Positions 56,301 through 64,000 of a stretch of DNA of 64,000 nt are shown here, one piece after another. Position 1 is the first letter of the stretch. Each line of letters opens with the position of its first letter. This stretch comes from Mallotus nudiflorus (Eukaryota; Streptophyta; Magnoliopsida; Malpighiales; Euphorbiaceae): NCBI GenBank assembly GCA_947683625.1, contig CANTUR010000638.1, positions 124,001 to 188,000 on the forward strand. Direction: 5' to 3'. Under the pieces are notes generated by a model, which did no database searches, had not been told where the DNA came from, and saw only the letters and a list, made by a program, of their open reading frames with translations. A program made the translations under genes and the position numbers.

Positions 56301-58142
56301 ATCTGTGAGTGACAACTTCTCCACTGACGTATCCCTAACCAATGCCAAAAACCCCTGACAACCTTTCCTCAACAACTTCCTAGCAGAAATAACAGAAATA
56401 AGATTCTGAGGTGCTGAACTCCTGTCACCAACAAACTTAAAATCTTCTTCACCAGGAATTCTAAAAATCACCTCCTTATTCCTGCAATCAACCACTGCAT
56501 AATGCTGAGACAACCAATCCATTCCCAAAATAACATCGAACTCCATCACATCCAACAAAATCAAATCAGCGGGTAATTCTCTATCTCCCACGAGAACTGG
56601 ACAACCAGAAAGAACAATATCGGCGTCCAAAGAATCGCTCAGAGGAGTGGCAACAGACAAGGGAAAAGCCATCCTCGAAGCTTGCCAACAAGATTTAGAA
56701 GCAAAAACGGGAGAAACAAATGAATGCGTGGCACCCGGATCAAACAAAACCAAAGCATCCAGGTAACAAACAGAAAGAATACCTGCCACGACTGCATTAG
56801 ATGCCTGAGCATCCTGCTGAGTCAGATGAAAAACTCTGGCCTGGCCTCGACCTCCCTGCTGACTGGTAGAAGCCTGGCCAACACCTCGGGTACCTCCTCT
56901 CGTACCTCTACCACGACTCTGCTGTGGAACAAACTGAGTAGAACTCTGATGCTGAGCTGGTGGTAACTGAAATGGCACGGGCGCTGCACTAGCAATCGAC
57001 TGCTGTGGGAATCGCGAAATCTGCTGCTGCTGATATCCGGGATAAGGACACGATCTGGCAAAATGTCCTGTCTGCCCGCATCTGAAACATGTCAGCGGTG
57101 TCAGATAACACGGTCCCTGATGGACTCTACCACAAGTCTGACAAACACTGGCCGCTGATCCAGAACTACGACCACTGCTGCTGCTCGAAGCACCTGACCC
57201 AAATCTGAATGATCTACGCTGACCTCCACGACCATGTCTACTGCTCCGATGCACTCGCTGCTGCTGTCTCTGACTCTGCTGAGTCGAACCTCGCTGCTGA
57301 CTACTCGAACCAACATGAAAACTCGAATACGGAGTAGCCTGCAATCCACTCGACTGAACTCCCAACTGGTAATAATCAGGCATCGCTCCCTGCCTAACTA
57401 ACCTCAGCTCGATCTCCTTAGCTAGCTCAATCACAGACTCGAGAGTAAGACCTGCTGTGGGCATACCAGCAAAAGCTGAACCCAAACCAGTAACATAGGT
57501 AGTAACAGCGAAATACTGATCTCGCATCAGATCCTCAGCATATCTACCCAGACGAAGGAACTCTCGGGTATAATCCTCTACTGATCGATCTCCACGAGAA
57601 ATGCTGGTCAATCGAAGACGATAGCTCAAACGAAGAGGCTCTGGACAAAATCTCCTCATGAATCGCTCTCGAAACTGAGCCCATGGCATCGTCATCATAT
57701 AGGGCTGGATCATCTGAATGAACCAATCCAAGGCTGGTCCCTCGACAGACAACTCAACGATCATGATCCTCTGGTACTCGGTATGAGCAGTCCGAGTCCT
57801 AGTCTCAATCGCATGCAGAAAATCTAAAGGATCAGAAGTCCCATCAAAAGCAATCCTGCCAACTCTGGCATAGAACAAAGCTGCCTCAGGGTCAGACATA
57901 CCCTGCTGATAGGCAGGCTGAACAGGCTGAACAACAGGAGGAACAGGAACATCAAACTCAGGCTCAACAGGCTCCTCGTCCTGTAACTCTCTCTGCCTAC
58001 GGCGACCTGCCGCTCCTCGAGGTCTACCCCTGCCACGACCTCTACGTCTAACTGGCGGCTCAGGAGGTAAAACCTCATCCTGAAAAGACTCATCATCCTC
58101 GGCCTCAACGACCGGTGGAGCGACACGCGCTCGCCTCCTCAT
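53391..58142 (-). CDS. T2 gag-pol polyprotein, intact, with chromodomain
   Basis: A single uninterrupted frame of 1583 residues that would be cleaved into capsid, protease, RT/RNase H and integrase. Start: ATG at 58140-58142, about 200 bp after the primer site, with the Arg-rich beginning MRRRARVAPP. Domains: capsid (about 105-235); Ser/Gln/Arg-rich linker; zinc knuckle CFRCGQTGHFARSC (352-365); protease FDPGATHS (Asp468; most relatives have DSGA); RT with KVDLRSGYHQL and FIDDIQVYS (Asp804, Asp805); RNase H (Asp951, Glu988, Asp1013); integrase zinc site (His1168, His1175, Cys1205, Cys1208), catalytic Asp1238, Asp1299, Glu1335; GPF (1473-1475); chromodomain VEEPVAIVDFQVR to EEHTWETEAEM (about 1531-1580), which in this clade directs insertion to heterochromatin. 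Odd: Gln807 where FIDDILVYS is usual (T1 has Leu). Transcription would start in the LTR at 58357-61434. Confidence 0.96.
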   Translation of the reverse strand: MRRRARVAPPVVEAEDDESFQDEVLPPEPPVRRRGRGRGRPRGAAGRRRQRELQDEEPVEPEFDVPVPPVVQPVQPAYQQGMSDPEAALFYARVGRIAFDGTSDPLDFLHAIETRTRTAHTEYQRIMIVELSVEGPALDWFIQMIQPYMMTMPWAQFRERFMRRFCPEPLRLSYRLRLTSISRGDRSVEDYTREFLRLGRYAEDLMRDQYFAVTTYVTGLGSAFAGMPTAGLTLESVIELAKEIELRLVRQGAMPDYYQLGVQSSGLQATPYSSFHVGSSSQQRGSTQQSQRQQQRVHRSSRHGRGGQRRSFRFGSGASSSSSGRSSGSAASVCQTCGRVHQGPCYLTPLTCFRCGQTGHFARSCPYPGYQQQQISRFPQQSIASAAPVPFQLPPAQHQSSTQFVPQQSRGRGTRGGTRGVGQASTSQQGGRGQARVFHLTQQDAQASNAVVAGILSVCYLDALVLFDPGATHSFVSPVFASKSCWQASRMAFPLSVATPLSDSLDADIVLSGCPVLVGDRELPADLILLDVMEFDVILGMDWLSQHYAVVDCRNKEVIFRIPGEEDFKFVGDRSSAPQNLISVISARKLLRKGCQGFLALVRDTSVEKLSLTDVPVACEFPDVFPEELPGLPPHREIEFCIDVVPGITPISMTPYRMAPAELRELKEQLQELLDKGFIRPSVSPWGAPVLFVKKKDGTLRLCIDYRELNKVTVKNKYPLPRIDDLFDQLQGAQFFSKVDLRSGYHQLRINEADIPKTAFHTRYGHYEFLVMSFGLTNAPAAFMDLMNRVFRPYVDQFVVVFIDDIQVYSRSMEEHVYHLRIVLQTLRDHQLYAKFSKCDFWMESVSFLGHVVSKEGIQVDPQKIEAVSEWPRPTSVTEIQSFLGLAGYYRRFVQDFSRIAAPMTRLTQKNVRFEWSEACENSFQLLKEKLTTAPVLALPNSVDKFTVYCDASRIGLGCVLMQNGRVIAYASRQLKKHEQNYPTHDLEMAAVIFALKIWRHYLYGVTCEIFTDHKSLKYIFQQRDLNLRQRRWLELLKDYDCEILYHPGKANVVADALSRKSSGSLAHIGVERRPLIQELHLMVDQGLMMKISRSGGLLAQFKVRSVLRDRIKAAQSRDPILEELAENVRAGKFTDFTLDDDGVLWISGRLCVPDVDDLREEILDEAHSTAYSVHPGVTKMYHSIRDLYWWDGLKKDVADYVAKCLTCQQVKAEHQKPSGKLQPLPIPEWKWERIAMDFVVGLPRSKDGYDSIWVIVDRLTKSAHFLPVKATYSVARLAKLYVKHIVCLHGVPVSIVSDRGSVFTSRFWQKLQEAMGTRLDFSTAFHPQTDGQSERTIQTLEDMLRMCVLDLGGSWDDHLSLVEFAYNNSYHSSIGMAPYEALYGRKCRSPLSWDEIGERALTGPEMVQDAAEKVAVIKRRLETAVSRQKSYADPRRRDVEFQVGDFVFLKVSPMKGVMRFGRKGKLAPRYIGPFEILERVGTVAYRLDLPPSMSQVHPVFHISMLRKYISDPSHVLQPDSVEVSEDLTFVEEPVAIVDFQVRQLRSKQIPMVKVLWRSDRVEEHTWETEAEMRASYPYLFPS

Positions 58143-58340
58143 TCTGAAAAGACAAACGGAAAGATTCAGACAAAACAGACAACGGAGGAATAACGCTGAA
58201 AACTACAGCAAGGAATACTCATCAAGACATACTCGAACCTAATACACTGCAGTAGTCCAACAGAAAACACAACTTTAAAACTAGGGCCACAACTCACATA
58301 ACTAAGCCCTGACACAGAACTCCACTCAGAAACGAACTTC

Positions 58341-58352
58341 GCTCTGATACCA
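58341..58352 (-). other. tRNA-iMet primer binding site of T2
   Basis: The minus strand reads TGGTATCAGAGC, four bases inside the 5' LTR boundary at 58357, identical to T1. Confidence 0.93.
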
Positions 58353-58356
58353 ACTT

Positions 58357-61300
58357 TGTCACGACCCAAAACAGGGGCCATGACCGGCGCTAGGGAACGG
58401 GAATTCTTTCGAATCCGGAACCCGTAGCAAGCCTAAAAATAAAATAAATATGCAATGATAACCATAAAATATATATATGTGCAGCGGAAAATAAAATCAT
58501 AAATATCATAATATCATCCATAACAACTGGATATAATTCAAAACTCATCACATCGCATATATAATCTCATAAATGTATAATCTTTATACAAATCCAGTTT
58601 TAACATAATACATCTCTTTAAAATAAAGTACATAAAATCCAATACTTTAATTTACAACTACTGCAGTGTCTAGATAAAATAAATAAGACTCAAGTAGACA
58701 ATTTACATAAAGAAGCCGGGGCGGAAGAAATCCGGCGTATCGACCTGCTACTGAGGTCTGAGGAAGTTGACTCTCCTGAAAAATAGTCAACGGAGGGGAG
58801 TCAGACCTCACTGAGTGAATTACTATAATATATATACATACACTCTAAGTGATAATGCATACAGTCAACAGTATATGAGTAATATGTATATATACAGGCA
58901 AGTTCATACAGATGCAGAAAAATCATTTTTATATATATTTTGTCTGAAAATCAACTTTTATGAAGGATCACATAGAACCCTAGAATATCGCAACCTCAGA
59001 ATAATAGTGTTAAACAACACTCTAGCCATACAGGCTCACTGATTCCAAATATATCCACTTAATCCATATGGACAGTAGACTGGCCCCGAGACACTAAGTC
59101 AACCGAGCTCCAGCAGTCTGACTGCCAGTGTGATTGGCCCCGAGACACTTGGTCAACCGAGCTCCAGCAATCACACCCAAACCACATCTCACATATATCA
59201 ATAATCATAATCAAATCGATATCCACAAATAGTCAATAATAAAGCCTAAATACTATAGGCGTACCGGTACGTACTCGGTCCTAGTGCTGCCCACTAGGTA
59301 GCACATTCTATTGATATCCTTCAGTAATAAATAATAAAACATTCATTCACAAATACATGATACATGAATTTAAATAAATCAACAATATAAACCATATATA
59401 TACCGAAAATATACCAAACATAAACCAGGTATATTTTGAGTATATATACGTCAAATAAATTCAATCAAATCATGAATTAAACTAAAAATATATTTAAAAA
59501 CATTTTAAATATATTTTATTAATAAAACATGTATATAATTTATTATATACCAAAAATATACCAAAAATATACTTGAATATAAATCATGTTATTTATGCAT
59601 AATTAGTCAAAATAAAACATGCATTTTCTAAATCATGCATCCTAAGCATATATATATAATATAGTAACTCACCTAATGCGCTCCACGAGACAGGTCCGAC
59701 GGGCCTGGTCCACTAACCCTCGGTCTCGGCGCAACTAAACAAGAAATAATTAACCGACATCAGAATAACCCTAACAGAAATCCTAGAATTAAATCTAGAG
59801 TATTCAACACAGAATCGGAAATTAGGGTTCGACTGGATGTCACGTTTTACGAGAATTCTACCGGAAATCCGGCAGAACCTCCCCTGTAAAACAGACATCT
59901 CTCTACTCAAAAGAGTAGAGCCGACCCTGCAAAGAAAATACACTTCGAAAATAACACCATAAACAATCACAACCCCTCGGTCGGACTCCAGACTACAATC
60001 TGTCGACCGGGGTCCACAAACACAGAAAATATATTCAAATATACCAAAAATATCCTTAAATCATAAAAATACATTTTATAAATAAAAATTACATAATTGA
60101 CCTTGAAACACTATAAAAATCGATTAAAACTCATTTTATTTGAAAAACCGTATATTATATATATAATTGAAAATAATTCACGAAAAATAGTTTTAATTAG
60201 TTAAAAATACCAAATATTTTGTAGAAATCATTTTTATACCTTAAATAAATATTAAAACCAATTAAATTACATTTTTAGACAATTTAGGGTAAAATTACCA
60301 AAATACCCCTATATATATATATATACCTAATTTACTTCAAAAATTCACCAAAAATCATACACTTATCCAAAATTAATTTTCTCAACATATTTATCAATAA
60401 TATCAATAATTAAACTCAATTAACCAATTAAATTCAAATAAAAACACAATTAACTTAATTTTCCAAAATCACCTAAACTTCAATAATTAAAAATAAATAC
60501 TTAGAAATTCATAAAAATTCCAAATAAATTCCTATAATTCATTTCAACACCTAATTCAACCATAAACTCCAATTTCATAATTTAAATAATTAATTTCCGA
60601 AAATTCGAAAATAATATTAAAATATTCAAAAATACCCAAAAATCCAAACAACCTCCAAAAATTCTACAAAAATTCATACATGAAGATTAAACTACCAGGA
60701 ACAACATTTGTGAAGGAAGTTTCCATGAATCATCCAAATTGAAGCTCAAAAAAATCGAAAACCAAAAGTGGCCGAAATATTCAACTCAAAACCTAAGCAA
60801 TTCTAGACCATTTTAGCTCAAACAAAAGCTAGAATAACACTCACCGGAGCTCAAGGAGAAGATAGAGACCGGCGGTGTCAAAAACGGTGGCCGGAGGAGG
60901 GAGAAACGACGGTGGCAAAAATGGTGGTCCGGCGGCAACCACGGGAGAAGAAAGAAGAAGAAGAAGAAAAAGAAAAAGAAAGAAAAGGAAAGAGAAAAGA
61001 AAAGAAAAAGAAAGAAAAAGGAAAAGAAAAAAAAAAAAAAGAAAAAAGAAAAAAAATAAATTTTAATAATTTAATAATAAATAAAATAATCAAATAATAA
61101 TAAATAAATAATAAAATATTAGGGTAATAATAAACCCTAATTAAATAAATATACACACACAGGCTTTATTTAATAATTTAAAAATATGTATGAGTTCATG
61201 CAAGTCCGTAAATACATTTAAAATAATTAATAATACATTGTTTACGTGGAAATTTCCCCGAAAATGAAAGTCCCGGGAAAATTTTACGTAAAATACTGAA

Positions 61301-61434
61301 AATAATAGACTGTAATTAAAATAGGTTTAAAATACATATTAACTCATAAAAATATCATATAAAATACAAAAATCACTGACACTGCATATCCCGGTACAGT
61401 GTAAAAATATTTTTTAAAATTACGGGATATTACA
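58357..61434 (-). repeat. T2 5' LTR
   Basis: Pairs with 50268-53336. Modules: twin hairpin 59073-59176, palindrome module 59260-59298, leader hairpins 59844-59920, splice-like donor near 60840 and acceptor near 59932. It contains an extra copy of CCAAAAATATA near 59550. It would drive expression of the gag-pol frame. Confidence 0.95.
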
Positions 61435-61439
61435 CTGGC

Positions 61440-62530
61440 CCCGAGACACTAAGTCAACCGAGCTCCAGCAGTCTGACTGTCAGTGTGATTGGCCCCGAGA
61501 CACTTGGTCAACCGAGCTCCAGCAATCACACTATCTAACATACCATTAATCTTAGTCAAATCAATTAAATCAATTATAATCACCCAATTTTAACTCTCAC
61601 TCAATCCTTATCTACCGTACCGGTACGTACACGATCCTAGTGCTGCCCACTAGGTAGCACGTTCTATTGATATCCTTCACTTCGAATAAATCATTCATTC
61701 GAAAAATAATTAATGTAGAACCATATTCATAATAGTAAAACCAACCATATATATATATATATACCAAAAATATACCTAAAATATACCCAGTATATTTCAG
61801 GTATATATATATATATATATATATAGTCAAATAAAATATGAAATAAACTAAAGATAAATCATTAATATAGTTAAAAACAATTTAAATGAGTAACAATAAT
61901 ATAACATGTATTATCTTAAAAATATACTTAAATATGCAAAAGATATACCCTAAGTACTCAAATCATTTAATAAACCATTTATGTATAAATATTCATTTAA
62001 ATACGTGTTTGTGTTTAACATATATTCACAAATATACTAAAAATAAACCTAATTATCTAGCATGCATATATCAAAAATAAACCCTAAATATACCACTAAT
62101 GTGTTAGGTTTAATTTAATAATAAAACATTTATTTATTCGGAAATAAATAAAAAAATATACCAAAAATAAACTTAAAAATAATTTAAGTGTAGGTTTATA
62201 ATTTAACATGCAATTATTTAAGAATAAACCTAAAATCTACTGAAACTATACCTAAAGTATACTAATCATTTAATAAAATAATTATGTCTAAATGTACATT
62301 TTAAAACATGTGTATATTACTCAAATGTATTAAACCTAAACCTAATTGTTTAATGTGCATATATCAAACTAACATGCATAATTATTTAATATGCATATAT
62401 ATAAGAATGCAACCCTAGATATACCAAAAATATTATAATTTAAATCATTTTTTAAAACATACAATGAAAATGAAAAATTCTAAATAATGCACCCTATATG
62501 CAGTGCATATATATACAGTATAATAACTCA
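61440..62530 (-). other. E LTR middle part, AT-rich
   Basis: Contains the second twin-hairpin copy (to 61535) and the palindrome module (61616-61654). From 61730 to 62500 it is AT-rich with many TATATATA runs and recurring AAATATACC words; this stretch is longer than its T1/T2 counterpart. No coding frame is supported. Confidence 0.6.
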
Positions 62531-64000
62531 CATGTTAGCGCTCCACGAGACAAACTCGGCGGGCCTGATCCGTTAGGCCTCGGTCTCGGCGCAGCTAGAT
62601 AAACAAATGACAACATGAAATCAGAATAAATTTAACAAAAATTCTAAAGACTTGATCTAGAATTTTAGACACGGTTTTAGAATAGGAATTTGACCGGACA
62701 TCACGTTTTACGAGAGTTCTACCGAAAATTCGACAGAACCTCCCCTGTAAAACGGACATCTCTCTACTCAAAGAGTAGAGCCGGTCCTGCAAAGAAATAC
62801 ACTTCGGAATAAACACAGGATTACAATCAAAATCCCTTGGTCGGACTCCAAACTACAATTCACCGACCGAGGTTCACAATTCACAGAATATTTATAAAAT
62901 ACCGAAAATGCCCTTATATAATATAAATACATTTTATAAATCCAAATTACGTAATTAACCCTAAAACATACTAAAAATCAATAAAAACCCATTTATTTAG
63001 AAAAATAGTATATTATATATAATTTGAAAATAATTTACGAAAAATAGTTTTAATTAGTTAAAAATACTAAAAATTTTCAGAAATCATTTTTATGCCCTAA
63101 ATAGCTATTAAAACCAATTTAATTACATTTTTAACCAATTTAGTGTAAAATTATCAAAATACCCCTATATATATATATTCACTATAAATGTTCAAAAATT
63201 CACCAAAAATTATATAATTACTCAAAAATTAATTTCTCAACATATAATTCAATAATATCAATAAATATACTCAATTTACCAATTTATTTCAATTAAACAC
63301 ATAATTAACCCTATTTTTCAAAATCACCTAAACTTAATAAATTCCAAATAAATACATAAAAATTCACAAAAATTACAAATAAATTTCTATAATTCATTTA
63401 AACTCCTATAATCACCATAAAACACAATTTCATAATTTAATTAATTAATTTTCGAAAATTAGAAAATAATAATAAAATAATCAAAAATTCACAAAAATTA
63501 AAATAAATTCCAAAAATTCTAAACAAATTACAGCATGTGGATTAAGCTTCCAGGAACAAAGTTTGTGAAGGAAGTTTTCATGAATCAATCAAATTGAAGC
63601 TAAAAAAAATTCGAAACCCAAAATGGCTGATTTGAAGAAATTGAAACCTAAGCAATTCTAGACCAAATCAAGTGAAACAAAGCTTGGAATCACACTTACC
63701 AGAGCTCAAGGAGAAGATAGAGACTGAAAGCATCAAATTTGGTGGCCGGAAAGTGCTTGGTCGGAGTTAAGTTGATTTTTGGCTCTTTGAAGAAAATCCG
63801 GCCAAAACTCACCGGAAAAGAGTGTTTTAGGTGGTGGAAATGGTTGGAGGTGGAAGAGGAAGGCTGAGAGGCATAGTAACAGGAAGAAAACCAGCTTGAA
63901 AGTGGCTGGAAATGGAAGAAAACGTTTTGGGAGGAAGAAGATGAAGGAGGGGCAAAACTGTAAATAAATGAAAGTTTTGGTTTTTTTGATAAAAATTTAT

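Larger units (their letters stand above)
50268..61434 (-). mobile_element. T2: intact, very young Tekay/Del-type chromovirus element
   Basis: 11167 bp, with a perfect 5-bp target duplication CTGGC (50263-50267 and 61435-61439). LTRs are 58357-61434 (5', 3078 bp) and 50268-53336 (3', 3069 bp). By eye they differ by two substitutions, an 11-bp duplication near 59550 present only in the 5' LTR, and 2 bp in an A run near 52930. Primer site, polypurine tract and the full gag-pol frame are intact. The insertion point is inside a hairpin arm of the E LTR. Confidence 0.97.
49424..64000 (-). mobile_element. E: older Tekay-like LTR, interrupted by T2 and leaving the window
   Basis: E's own sequence is 49424-50267 and 61435-64000 (about 3.4 kb so far; the U3 end lies outside). 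Its 3' end at 49424 has TGTCACGACCCA on the plus strand and the conserved block around TTCTTTCGAATCCGGAACCC. It holds the same modules as T1/T2: acceptor at 49805, twin hairpin (50097-50200) and a second, split twin hairpin, palindrome module (61616-61654), leader hairpins (62705-62780) and donor-like sites near 62530 and 63697. No primer site follows at 49423, so it is either a 3' LTR of an element to the right or a solo LTR. It diverges clearly from T1 and T2. Confidence 0.82.

Noticed and set aside
58341..58353. Sequence complementary to initiator tRNA, possible tRNA gene
   Set aside because: Only the 12-base primer complement is present, at the exact primer-site position; no cloverleaf.

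Overview
The window is plant nuclear DNA made almost entirely of nested LTR retrotransposons. I found no host gene, rRNA or tRNA gene. The plant origin follows from the element types: Ty3/gypsy chromoviruses of the Tekay/Del type (tRNA-iMet primer site, C-terminal chromodomain) and Tat/Ogre-type elements (second RNase H domain, antisense ORFs behind integrase, tandem repeats before the 3' LTR). A eudicot is likely from the AT-rich composition, but the species cannot be named from this sequence.

Layout. Element C (minus strand, Tat type) has its 5' LTR at 46811-49116 and the start of gag at 45195-46040. It is cut by element A (minus strand, Tat type), whose 5' LTR ends at 45194 and whose 3' LTR runs off the left edge (1-986). 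A is split twice. A solo LTR (8910-11019) sits inside its reverse transcriptase, and the whole element B (plus strand, Tat type, 12343-41442) sits between its gag and pol. B is itself split by a complete Tekay-type element, T1 (22906-34394, target duplication TTTGA). To the right, 49117-49423 is a scrap of another Tat gag. Next comes an LTR of an older Tekay-like element, E (49424-50267, continuing at 61435-64000 and beyond), which is interrupted by a second complete Tekay element, T2 (50268-61434, minus strand, duplication CTGGC). T2 has nearly identical LTRs and one uninterrupted 1583-codon gag-pol frame, so it is the best candidate for a recently active element here.

Relative ages agree with the nesting. 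A's LTRs are strongly diverged, B's moderately, T1's differ at about 20 sites, and T2's differ at two sites plus two small indels (counts by eye). T1 has the same reading-frame length as T2 but four stop codons, all explicable as C-to-T changes in CAG or CGA.

The least conventional content is structural. (i) The Tekay LTRs carry three inverted-repeat modules whose arms change together between copies (a twin hairpin, a leader hairpin pair, and a 12-bp palindrome beside a hairpin), plus conserved splice-like signals around AT-rich stretches. (ii) B carries an array of about 13 monomers before its 3' LTR, each with two hairpins that share a loop. (iii) A and B both have small covarying hairpin repeats just after integrase. 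(iv) A and B both carry an antisense gene with a plant mobile domain (PMD), and B has a second antisense ORF that T1 has split.
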